Origin: Methylocapsa sp.
GTDB lineage: Bacteria > Pseudomonadota > Alphaproteobacteria > Rhizobiales > Beijerinckiaceae
Direction: 5' to 3'
Length of the DNA stretch: 6,452 bases
Assembly: GCA_003162995.1 (NCBI GenBank)
Contig: PLUZ01000287.1
Location: forward strand, 6,178 to 12,629
A program made the position numbers and the translations under genes. Positions 1-6,031 of the stretch are shown piece after piece. The first letter of the stretch is position 1. Each line of letters starts with the position of its first letter. The notes under the pieces were generated by a model. The model worked only from the letters and a program-made list of their open reading frames with translations, was not told the DNA's origin and ran no database searches.

Positions 1-1017
1 CAGCGCAGTACGCCTGATGGCGCGGGGCTCGACCAAGCGGTCATGCACCTTAAGCTTGCCAAGCGCCAGGAGGTGATCTTGAAAAACCGCCTTCACAGTT
101 TCGAGATAGAACTCGGCCGGCAAATCCATTACCGCGAAATATTCTTCATAGAATGTCTGGATGACCTGAAGCTTGGTAAGATCATTGGCCGCGCGAGCTT
201 CCGCCATATCGTCGAAGGAACGCAGATGGCGCTCCAAGTTCATGCTCAAAAACGCCGCAAGCTGCATGAACCCGGGATAGACCGAGCGTAGCGCGCCTTT
301 GTAGCCGAGAGGAACGTCGTAGACGAGTTTCTGTTCAAACCATTCTATCGGCCGTTCGTTGGCAAGTTCATTGACCTTTGTCGGATTGATGCGCGTATCG
401 ACCGGGCCCGCCATCAAGGTCATGCTGCGCGGCTGCGCCTCGTCGCCGTCTTGCGCCATCAGCGCGGCGGCAGCAAGGACGGGAACACAGGGCTGGCAAA
501 CCGCAATGACATGAGATCCCGCGCCCATCACTTGCAAAAATTTGATTACGTGATCGACAAAACCACCGAAATCAAAGCGGCCCTGGGAGAGCGGCACATC
601 CCGAATGTTATGCCAGTCGGTGATGTAAACGTCATGATCGACCAACATCGTTTTGACCGTTGCACGCAACAATGTCGCGAAATGGCCCGACATGGGAGCA
701 ACCAATAACACCCGCGGTTGGTATGCCTCGGTTTCCTTTCTGAAATGCAGCAGCGTTGCGAAGGGAGTGGAATAGGTCGACTCCTCCGTCACCGGGACGA
801 GACGATTGCCCATCGCGACGGAGGCTATCCCAAAAGGGAGCCGTTCATGTGTCACGGCGAGATCGCCGAATGTTTCCAAGACGCCGCCGAATTTGCGGAT
901 TGACCAGTCCAGCCTGAGCAATGGCCACGGCAAGCACAACGCCTTGCCCGTGGCGGCGGCAAGCGGCCTGATCAGATCGAGAAAGCTCTCGTTCCTACTA
1001 TAAGCTTGATAAATCAA
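1..1017 (-). CDS. phaZ: Intracellular polyhydroxyalkanoate (PHB) depolymerase, 3' end beyond window
   Basis: This enzyme hydrolyses stored poly-3-hydroxybutyrate granules in the cytoplasm, releasing hydroxybutyrate units for carbon and energy supply. The minus strand is open for 339 codons without a stop. It shows the family signature ITDWHN (residues 132-137) and the block AVCQPCVP (172-179), where Cys174 matches the catalytic cysteine known from the Ralstonia PhaZ1 type of intracellular depolymerase. Other family-like stretches are LLVAPMSGHFATLLR (105-119) and MAGPVDTRINP (203-213). The expected catalytic Asp and His lie about 170 and 205 residues after the Cys, so both fall beyond the left edge; the family is usually about 400-430 residues. 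An in-frame TGA at 1090-1092 and the absence of any ATG or GTG after it make TTG at 1015-1017 the start, with GGTGGA six bases upstream. The gene diverges from the GST-like gene. I am very sure of the family. Confidence 0.95.
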   Translation of the reverse strand, partial: MIYQAYSRNESFLDLIRPLAAATGKALCLPWPLLRLDWSIRKFGGVLETFGDLAVTHERLPFGIASVAMGNRLVPVTEESTYSTPFATLLHFRKETEAYQPRVLLVAPMSGHFATLLRATVKTMLVDHDVYITDWHNIRDVPLSQGRFDFGGFVDHVIKFLQVMGAGSHVIAVCQPCVPVLAAAALMAQDGDEAQPRSMTLMAGPVDTRINPTKVNELANERPIEWFEQKLVYDVPLGYKGALRSVYPGFMQLAAFLSMNLERHLRSFDDMAEARAANDLTKLQVIQTFYEEYFAVMDLPAEFYLETVKAVFQDHLLALGKLKVHDRLVEPRAIRRTAL

Positions 1018-1172
1018 ATAGATTCCACCATAATCGAGGGGGATAACAGAGGCGGAGAGGTTTTGATTGCCGAAGGGCTTGCCGTATCGTCATCAGTGAA
1101 GCTAGGCTACATTAGTTTGTTTTGGTTCTCAAGCGGGCCGAAATGACATCTTGATGGTGGAAAGGACGGTCA
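1018..1172. promoter_or_regulatory. Divergent intergenic region between phaZ and the GST-like gene
   Basis: This 155-bp gap must hold the promoters of both divergent genes. It is AT-richer than the flanking genes, especially around 1108-1130. On the minus strand TTGAGA and TAGCCT lie 17 bases apart in about the 1105-1130 stretch and could be a weak -35/-10 pair for phaZ; no convincing pair was found for the plus strand. GGTGGA (1024-1029 on the minus strand) serves phaZ, and AAGGA (1162-1166) serves the GST-like gene. The location is certain from the gene layout; the promoter elements are guesses. Confidence 0.45.
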
Positions 1173-1826
1173 TTGGGCGACGCCATACTTACGATCAGCA
1201 GCAAGAACTATTCCTCATGGTCGCTGCGCGGCTGGTTGCTGACCAAATTTTCAGGACTGCCTTTCACCGAGAATGTCATCTCGTCAGATGACCCCTCGAT
1301 GCGCGACGAACTCCTGATGCTGTCCTCCTCTTTCCTGGTGCCTAGCCTAATCCACGATGGGATCAACGTTTGGGACACCCTGGCCATCGGAGAGTATCTC
1401 AACGAGATCAAACCCGAGGCGCATTTGCTGCCAGCGGATCCCATCAAGCGGACGCGCTGCCGCTCGATCTGCGGCGAGATGCATTCCGGCTTTGGCGCCC
1501 TGCGCTCGGCTCTGCCTGTGAATTTGCACGGTGATTTCCCGAACTTTAAAATATGGAAGCGAGCTCAGGCCGATATCGACCGCATCACCACGATCTGGCG
1601 GGAGTGTCTCGAGCTTTCCGGGGGCCCTTTTCTGTTGGGCGAACGCTCGATGGCCGACGCAATGTATGCCCCCGTGGTGACACGATTTCTCACCTATCAT
1701 GTCAAATTGGATCCCGTATGCGAGGCATACTGCAAGGAAATCATGGCTCTGCCCGAAATGATCGAATGGATCGAGGCAGCCAAGCAAGAACCCAGTCAGA
1801 TGGAAGAACTCGAGGTTGAGTTCTGA
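1173..1826 (+). CDS. Glutathione S-transferase family protein
   Basis: This is a 217-residue cytosolic GST-type protein, normal length for the superfamily. The N-terminal thioredoxin fold (about residues 4-80) starts with ISSKNYSSWSLRGWLL (8-23); the SSWS serines occupy the position of the catalytic serine in serine-type GSTs. A Val-Pro pair (56-57) fits the cis-proline loop that contacts glutathione, and DTLAIGEYL (68-76) fits the gamma-glutamyl-binding segment, with Asp-Thr where Glu-Ser is usual. The helical C-terminal domain follows, with an N-capping-box-like SMAD near residue 168. The substrate cannot be told; conjugation, reduction or isomerisation are all possible. A TGA at 1152-1154 leaves TTG at 1173 as the only start ahead of the thioredoxin fold, with AAGGA six bases upstream. 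It stands alone, divergent from phaZ and 369 bp before the next gene. Confidence 0.88.
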   Translation: MGDAILTISSKNYSSWSLRGWLLTKFSGLPFTENVISSDDPSMRDELLMLSSSFLVPSLIHDGINVWDTLAIGEYLNEIKPEAHLLPADPIKRTRCRSICGEMHSGFGALRSALPVNLHGDFPNFKIWKRAQADIDRITTIWRECLELSGGPFLLGERSMADAMYAPVVTRFLTYHVKLDPVCEAYCKEIMALPEMIEWIEAAKQEPSQMEELEVEF

Positions 1827-1984
1827 TCTTCATGTTGCCGAAGCGAGTATAAGTTTCATATTTGGATCCGGACAATAGTTCAGAGCCAATAGACGGCGAG
1901 GGCAACAGGGCGGCGCGCGGAGAGAAATGTCCGGCGTGTCAAGGGTGGCGTGAAACGCGGTATTTGGCGCGGCCGGAGGGAGAG

Positions 1985-2004
1985 CCGGGCGAAAGTCTCG
2001 CCGG
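1985..2004. repeat. GC-rich inverted repeat (possible RNA hairpin)
   Basis: CCGG-G-CGA at 1985-1992 can pair with TCG-CCGG at 1998-2004, giving a 7-bp stem with one bulged G and a five-base AAGTC loop. The flanking CCGGAGGG (about 1973-1980) and CCTCCCGG (about 2012-2019) can also pair, with one mismatch and one G-U, closing an outer stem around it. Such nested pairing is what a structured RNA would show, but it also arises by chance in GC-rich DNA. No known riboswitch or RNA family was recognised. Confidence 0.3.
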
Positions 2005-2056
2005 TGCCGCACCTCCCGGTCAGCAGGATCAGCCAGCCATAGCGGCGATACTGAAT

Positions 2057-2082
2057 AGTGCAACGCCCGGCGCCGTTGCACT
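2057..2082. repeat. Perfect 9-bp inverted repeat with 8-base loop
   Basis: AGTGCAACG (2057-2065) and CGTTGCACT (2074-2082) are exact reverse complements around an 8-base GC-rich loop. No run of T follows on the plus strand, so it is not a classic intrinsic terminator for the GST-like gene. It may be an RNA hairpin in the leader of the downstream operon, a protein-binding site, or part of a dispersed repeat. Confidence 0.45.
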
Positions 2083-2124
2083 CATGGATGATATTGTGAC
2101 AATTCGATGAATGATCTGGCGCAA

Positions 2125-2157
2125 TATTAGCGTAGCACGATCGTGCTTTACCTAATA
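2125..2157. promoter_or_regulatory. Long dyad upstream of the PhoU/PPDK-like operon, possible operator
   Basis: The centre is a perfect 14-base palindrome, AGCACGATCGTGCT (2134-2147). Arms TATTAG (2125-2130) and CTAATA (2152-2157) extend the symmetry, and GTA (2132-2134) can alternatively match TAC (2149-2151). The dyad ends 38 bases before the ATG at 2196. TAATAC at 2153-2158 could be a -10 element, in which case the palindrome sits in the -35/-10 spacer, where a repressor would block RNA polymerase. No -35 was recognised. The symmetry is plain in the sequence; the operator role is inference, and it could instead be an RNA hairpin. Confidence 0.4.
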
Positions 2158-2195
2158 CTCTACTCTCCGGCCTGTACTCAACTCACCGGTTCCCC

Positions 2196-4124
2196 ATGAA
2201 ATCCGAGATTATCGAGCAGCTTGGACAGACCGATATTTTGCTGCCATCCCTCATCGCCGAGGGTTTGGCGGCCAACGACCGGGTAAAAGTCCGCCTCAGT
2301 GTCGTGCAGACCGCGAGTCGGCATGCGCGCGATCCCAAAGGCGTGCGCTTCGACCTCATGGACGAGTGCCGCGCTGCCGGCATCGATCCCATGCCTATGG
2401 AAGCGCTTGTCAATCGCGCGAGCCTGTTGGCTGACGAGCAGATCACGGCGCCAGGCCTCGGCAATCTTGGTGATGCGATTTGGGATGATGTGGCGACCAT
2501 GGTCCGGGCCGCTAAAGCCGGCGATGCGGCCCAGGGCGAAGCGTTGCTGGCACGCCTTTCTGCGATCAAAGCAGCCGGCTGGCCGGGACCGTCGGATACG
2601 ATCGGGCTCGCTCAAATCGCAAGACTCACTGGGCTTTCCGACAAAGACGGCGACAGCTTGCATCGCCTCGTCATGGATTTGCACAAGGCCTTGAATCAGC
2701 TTGCCGCCAGCCACGCGGAAGAGGTGCTCGCGGGCGCGCATGTCTACGGCTTGCTGCCGGAGGACCGGCCAGCAGTCGAGGCGTTCATGCGGGGGATCGA
2801 GTCGACCCGTAAGCTGAAATTCGGTCATCCTGGGCTGGCGACGACGGCGTCGCGGTCGGGCACACGGCTCACGATCCAGAACGATATCGGAGAAACCGAC
2901 GCGCATGTGGTCGTGATCGCGGTTGAACAGGACGCGGTGACTGTCACCTACACGGACGTTCATCTCGCGCGTGCGAAGTTCTTCACCGGCCTCTGCCGGA
3001 ATTTTCCTGTTTCATGGAGCGGCCTTGAACGTAGGGGAGCGGAGGGCCTTGGCGATAACGGGGAGTTCTATCTCGTCACGGGCCGGTATCCGACCGGAGA
3101 CGGCCAGCGCCGTGACAGCTTTCTCGAAACAATCGGCGCATCCCTTGTCTTCTTGATTGACTGGAACAAGGCCCGCAAAGTCTTGCGGACGTGGTTACCC
3201 AAGGCCGACGCGGTCCACATCCTCGATTGGGCGGCACGCAATCGATTCGGTCACAGGGGTTTCCTTGAACTGGGCGGAAGCGAACTCGTCGCGTCGGCCG
3301 TGAATCACGCGACACCGGCCCGAATAGGATTCGGCGAGCGATTGGACCAAGCGCTCGGGCGCGATGCGGCTGTGGATTTTCTTAAGACCGTTCTGCGCAT
3401 TTCGGCCGAAGCCTTGCTGGAAGGAGGCTCGGTCCGGCTGGCGAGAGATCGCATCGAGGCAGACCTCGACCGGCATTTGCAACGTGTTGATGCCACGCTG
3501 TTGGCAATTGTCGTTCGTCAGGCCGGCCTGGCGCGCGAGATCGCCGCCGGGATCGCGCATTTCATCACGGAACAGCAGGCGCAGAGGCCATTCGACCGTG
3601 CGGCAATGGCGATGCAGGCGCGACGCATTGAGGAGAAGGCTGATAAGATCGCGCTCGATGCGCGTAGCGAGATCGCGCGGTTTGACGCCGACCCTGCCAT
3701 CGAGCGCCTCGTAAACCGCATCGAGGAGGTGATCGACGAACTCGAGCAAGCGGCGTTCGTTGCTTCGCTTGTCCCAAGCGAAATTGCTCCGGACCTACTC
3801 AAGCTGCTCGCCGAACTTTGCACCATTGCGATCTCAGGTACGGAGGCGGCCGCGATCAGTGTTGCCGCCGCCGCCGACGTGCCGGAAGGACACCGCGTCG
3901 ATTCCGAGGATGCACTCGCGGCAGTTGGCCGGCTCTTTGAGGCGGAACACAATGCCGACGCGGCGGAGCGCATGGTCACGGCGATTGTCCTGCGCGGCGA
4001 ATTCGATCTGAAAACAGCGCTGTCTGTTCTCGAGCTTGCACGCGCTCTTGAACGGGCAACCGACAGGCTGGCAGGGTTCGGACATCTTCTGCGCGAGCAC
4101 GTGCTTGCGGATCTGTCAACGTAA
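2196..4124 (+). CDS. PhoU/DUF47-like C-terminal domain protein with a large unknown N-terminal region
   Basis: The 642-residue product is soluble, with no signal peptide or membrane segment. Residues 1-200 look mainly helical. Residues 205-340 look alpha/beta and include LTIQNDIGETDAH (225-237). A third stretch carries NRFGHRGFLELGG (349-361). I recognise no family for these parts. From about 440 on it is long amphipathic helices like PhoU/DUF47 proteins: RIEEKADKI (477-485) and EAEHNAD (582-588) give two ExxxD motifs (E479/D483, E584/D588) of the kind that hold metal in PhoU proteins, followed by a closing helix ALERATDRLAGFGHLL. The ATG at 2196 has no good Shine-Dalgarno, but a TAG at 2133-2135 and the absence of another ATG, GTG or TTG favour it. 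The PPDK-like gene follows after 18 bases, so the two are surely co-transcribed. A role as acceptor, adaptor or regulator of that enzyme is inferred; a link to phosphate sensing is only suggested by the fold. Confidence 0.75.
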   Translation: MKSEIIEQLGQTDILLPSLIAEGLAANDRVKVRLSVVQTASRHARDPKGVRFDLMDECRAAGIDPMPMEALVNRASLLADEQITAPGLGNLGDAIWDDVATMVRAAKAGDAAQGEALLARLSAIKAAGWPGPSDTIGLAQIARLTGLSDKDGDSLHRLVMDLHKALNQLAASHAEEVLAGAHVYGLLPEDRPAVEAFMRGIESTRKLKFGHPGLATTASRSGTRLTIQNDIGETDAHVVVIAVEQDAVTVTYTDVHLARAKFFTGLCRNFPVSWSGLERRGAEGLGDNGEFYLVTGRYPTGDGQRRDSFLETIGASLVFLIDWNKARKVLRTWLPKADAVHILDWAARNRFGHRGFLELGGSELVASAVNHATPARIGFGERLDQALGRDAAVDFLKTVLRISAEALLEGGSVRLARDRIEADLDRHLQRVDATLLAIVVRQAGLAREIAAGIAHFITEQQAQRPFDRAAMAMQARRIEEKADKIALDARSEIARFDADPAIERLVNRIEEVIDELEQAAFVASLVPSEIAPDLLKLLAELCTIAISGTEAAAISVAAAADVPEGHRVDSEDALAAVGRLFEAEHNADAAERMVTAIVLRGEFDLKTALSVLELARALERATDRLAGFGHLLREHVLADLST

Positions 4125-4127
4125 CAT

Positions 4128-4133
4128 AGAGGG
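4128..4133 (+). promoter_or_regulatory. Ribosome binding site of the PPDK-like gene
   Basis: AGAGGG lies nine bases before the ATG at 4143 and directly after the upstream stop codon (4122-4124). It supports this ATG and independent translation of the second gene, in contrast with the weak initiation region of the first gene. Confidence 0.55.
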
Positions 4134-4142
4134 CGGGCCGCG

Positions 4143-5732
4143 ATGCAGATTGTGCGTATTGGAGACGGATCGACCAAGCAGCATTCCGCTGAAACAATAG
4201 GCGCGAAGGCAGCCAATCTGGCGCGCATGGCCGCTCTCGGGTTTCCAGTGCCGCCTGCATTCGTACTCCCGGTCAAGCTATGTGCCGCGATCGTTGAGAA
4301 TGATCCTCACGCAACGCAAATGCTGATCGATGGCTTGACCGAGGGCATCGAATTCCTTGAGAACGCCACCGGTAGATTGTTCGGTGACCGGCGCCGCCCG
4401 CTGTTGGTCTCGGTGCGTTCAGGCGCCGCACGATCCATGCCCGGAATGTTGGAGACGGTGCTCAACGTTGGCTGCACACCGGCTGCCGTTCACGGTCTTG
4501 TGCGCATGACGGGGCATCCGCGTTTTGCCTGGGACTGCCGGCGCCGGTTTCTCGAAAGCTATGCTAGCGTAGTTCTCGGCGTCGACCCGGCGACATTTGT
4601 AGCGCGGGTCGCCGAATTGGTCGCCGCTGAAGGCGTCGGCAACGAGCGGTCGCTCGACGGCGAAGCACTTGAGCGTCTCGCAGGATGTTACCAGCAGAGG
4701 ATCGAGGATACGGACTGCGTCCTGCCCGAAGATCCAATTGAACAGCTTAAGGCCTCAGCGCAAGCAGTGTATCGCTCGTGGACAAGCGATCGCGCCCGCA
4801 CCTATCGCCAGCATGAGCATCTCGATAATCTGCATGGCACCGCCGTCACGATCCAGGCAATGGTTTATGGAAATCGTGGTCTTTCCTCGGGTGCGGGCGT
4901 GGCGTTTTCGCGCGACCCTTCGACCGGTGCAGCGCAGCCGATTGTGGATGTCTTGTTTGAGTCTCAGGGCGAAGACGTCGTGTCTGGAAGCCATAATCCT
5001 GAAACCGAAGAGGCAATCGCCCGTTCGTTTCCGGCGGTCGCAACGCAATTGCGCGAAACGCTTGCGCGGCTCGAACAAGAGTTCGGTGACGTTCAAGACG
5101 TTGAGTACACAATCGAAGAAGGCAAATTGTGGATCTTGCAGACTCGCTCGGCGAAGCGGACGCCGCTGGCGGCGTTGCGGTTTGCGATCGCCTTCGTCAA
5201 GGAGGGACTGATCACCCCGTCCCAAGCCTTGCGGCGGCTGAACGGCTTGGACTTAAATGCGCTCGCACGCAAACGCCTAGTCGATGTTCATGAGCCCGTT
5301 GCGCGCGGTACGGGTGCATCCGCAGGGATCGCGGTCGGCCGCGCGGCCTTTGATTCTGGGAGTGCCGAACGTCTAGCAGCCAGCGGCGACCCGGTGATTC
5401 TGGTTCGGCCCGATACCAGCACGTCTGATGTCGCGGGATTCGCTGTCTCCGCGGGAATTGTGACGGCTGTCGGGGGCCGAACCGCGCATGCGGCGCTTGT
5501 GGCACGCCAGATGGGAAAGCCATGCATCGTCGGTTCTGCGGCGCTCACGGTTGATGTGGCGAGCCATTGCGCAAACCTTGCCGGAACTCCGATCAAAGAG
5601 GGGGATTGGCTTTCAATCGATGGGGAGGCAGGGACGATCTATCTCGGCCAATGCAACGTCGTCGTCGACCGGCCGGAAACGGAGTTGGCAGAAATCGAGC
5701 GATGGCGCATTAAGTCGCTTGAACACTTATGA
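4143..5732 (+). CDS. PPDK-like phosphotransferase: ATP-binding and phosphohistidine domains only
   Basis: The 529-residue product matches the first two domains of pyruvate phosphate dikinase. The ATP-binding part (about 1-340) has GAKAANLARM (20-29, Lys22), SVRSGAARSMPGM (90-102, Arg92), GVAFSRDPSTG (252-262), QGEDVVSG (275-282) and VEYTIEEGKLWILQTR (320-335) with Glu321 and Gln333. These fit the Clostridium symbiosum ATP-site residues Lys22, Arg92, Glu323 and Gln335. The swivel domain (about 385-515) has GGRTAHAALVAR, with His449 in the place of catalytic His455. The protein ends there, whereas full PPDK is about 870-900 residues and continues with a PEP/pyruvate barrel. It cannot make PEP alone, but should be able to phosphorylate its own histidine from ATP and pass the group to an unknown acceptor. 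The clean ending right after a complete domain argues against a decayed ppdK. It is the second gene of the operon. Rifampin phosphotransferase and glucan water dikinase are known relatives with other acceptors, but their substrate domains are absent here. Confidence 0.9.
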   Translation: MQIVRIGDGSTKQHSAETIGAKAANLARMAALGFPVPPAFVLPVKLCAAIVENDPHATQMLIDGLTEGIEFLENATGRLFGDRRRPLLVSVRSGAARSMPGMLETVLNVGCTPAAVHGLVRMTGHPRFAWDCRRRFLESYASVVLGVDPATFVARVAELVAAEGVGNERSLDGEALERLAGCYQQRIEDTDCVLPEDPIEQLKASAQAVYRSWTSDRARTYRQHEHLDNLHGTAVTIQAMVYGNRGLSSGAGVAFSRDPSTGAAQPIVDVLFESQGEDVVSGSHNPETEEAIARSFPAVATQLRETLARLEQEFGDVQDVEYTIEEGKLWILQTRSAKRTPLAALRFAIAFVKEGLITPSQALRRLNGLDLNALARKRLVDVHEPVARGTGASAGIAVGRAAFDSGSAERLAASGDPVILVRPDTSTSDVAGFAVSAGIVTAVGGRTAHAALVARQMGKPCIVGSAALTVDVASHCANLAGTPIKEGDWLSIDGEAGTIYLGQCNVVVDRPETELAEIERWRIKSLEHL

Positions 5733-5930
5733 CGAAACCATGACGCCCGGCAGTCCGGCAAATGTGGCTTTGTGCCCTGGGCCTATGCACTCGACATCGT
5801 CGTCATCGCCGGTCTCGAGCTCCTCGATTGCGCGCCGCATAATCTCCTCGCTGACCGCGGTCAGATCGCGACACCGGAGCTCGGGTGCCCTACAAAACCG
5901 GCCGATTGGCCGTTTTGGAAGATTGTGGCG
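5727..5930 (-). CDS. Possible small hypothetical gene or gene remnant, convergent with the operon
   Basis: On the minus strand a frame is open for 67 codons, from just after a TAG (5931-5933) to TAA at 5727-5729. Its codons resemble those of real genes here, and the product is plausible: an acidic helix-like EEIMRRAIEELETGDDDD, then a short tail ending LPGVMVSS. The opposite strand read as protein is Ser-rich nonsense, a usual sign of coding on this side. The only ATG is at 5838-5840, giving 37 residues; no ATG, GTG or TTG lies further up and no clear ribosome site was found. Its last codon and stop (5727-5732) overlap the PPDK-like gene's final codons on the other strand. No family was recognised. 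It may be a small protein, the tail of a decayed gene, or chance. Confidence 0.3.
   Translation of the reverse strand, partial: RHNLPKRPIGRFCRAPELRCRDLTAVSEEIMRRAIEELETGDDDDVECIGPGHKATFAGLPGVMVSS
5894..5916. terminator. Possible bidirectional intrinsic terminator
   Basis: A five-base stem CGGCC (5899-5903) / GGCCG (5908-5912) with a GATT loop is flanked by AAAA (5894-5897) and TTTT (5913-5916), which also pair if C5898 is bulged. The stem followed by T's suits termination of the operon transcript about 160 bases after its stop, and the near-symmetry would also work on the minus strand. The T tract is short. It lies inside the open minus-strand frame, which would argue that any gene there starts further downstream. 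Confidence 0.42.
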
Positions 5931-5950
5931 CTAATGCCACATATGTGGCG
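5924..5950. repeat. Perfect 14-base palindrome with a directly repeated TGTGGCG
   Basis: GCCACATATGTGGC (5936-5949) is an exact palindrome. TGTGGCG occurs at 5924-5930 and again at 5944-5950, 20 bases apart, about two helical turns. GTGGC at 5925-5929 can also pair with GCCAC at 5936-5940, so two hairpins compete for the same GCCAC. The layout fits a dimeric DNA-binding protein site or a small RNA switch. It lies downstream of the predicted minus-strand promoter. Confidence 0.4.
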
Positions 5951-5990
5951 AATTTTTGGCGCGCCGGTTTTAACCGCTCTAATATGGTAA

Positions 5991-6020
5991 ATTATAGATG
6001 CGGCGGGTTTGGCCCATCAA
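5991..6020 (-). promoter_or_regulatory. Predicted sigma70-type promoter on the minus strand
   Basis: Read leftward, TTGATG (6015-6020) is followed after 18 bases by TATAAT (5991-5996), a perfect -10 and a four-of-six -35. Transcription would start near 5984 and run left through the palindrome at 5936-5949 and the hairpin at 5894-5916 toward the small minus-strand frame. The -35 also lies in an inverted repeat, CATCAA (6015-6020) / TTGATG (6026-6031), which could bind a regulator. Alphaproteobacterial promoters often differ from this consensus, so the match is suggestive only. Confidence 0.42.
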
Positions 6021-6031
6021 TTTATTTGATG

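Larger units (their letters stand above)
1827..2195. other. 369-bp gap with no convincing gene, rich in inverted repeats
   Basis: The gap lies between the GST-like gene and the two-gene operon, all reading rightward. A plus-strand frame is open from TTG at 1862 to TGA at 2108-2110 (82 codons, one CPAC motif near residue 23). It has no ribosome binding site, only moderate GC at third positions and no family resemblance, so I do not call it a gene. A minus-strand frame (1830-2081) is Pro/Arg-rich and looks like chance. The gap contains hairpins at 1985-2004 and 2057-2082 and a dyad at 2125-2157. It could be a long 5' region with a promoter, the site of a small RNA, or a decayed locus. Confidence 0.5.

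Noticed and set aside
1009..1020. TTGATTTATCAA on the minus strand looks like an FNR/FixK box (TTGAT-N4-ATCAA).
   Set aside because: The spacer is two bases instead of four, and the sequence is the start codon and first codons of phaZ.
1830..1859. A minus-strand frame reading MKLILASAT then stop, like the start of a Maf nucleotide pyrophosphatase.
   Set aside because: Only nine residues match, the frame stops at once and no continuation is seen in any frame; the following bases belong to the GST-like gene. Chance or an untestable scar.
1900..2040. Possible riboswitch (cobalamin or glycine type) or RNase P RNA fragment.
   Set aside because: Fragments such as GGAGAG and TCAGCAGG recall pieces of these RNAs, but none of the required conserved cores is present in order.
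2111..2155. A 14-codon frame before the operon that could be a leader peptide.
   Set aside because: No ribosome site, no run of a regulating amino acid, and it ends inside the dyad; chance is likelier.
3518..4276. A 252-codon minus-strand frame antisense to the operon.
   Set aside because: Its product is Ser/Ala/Arg-rich with no domain and mirrors the strongly coding plus strand; a shadow.
5772..5990. A 72-codon plus-strand frame after the PPDK-like gene.
   Set aside because: It runs through the terminator-like hairpin and the palindrome, has no family resemblance and no ribosome site, and lies opposite the more protein-like minus frame.
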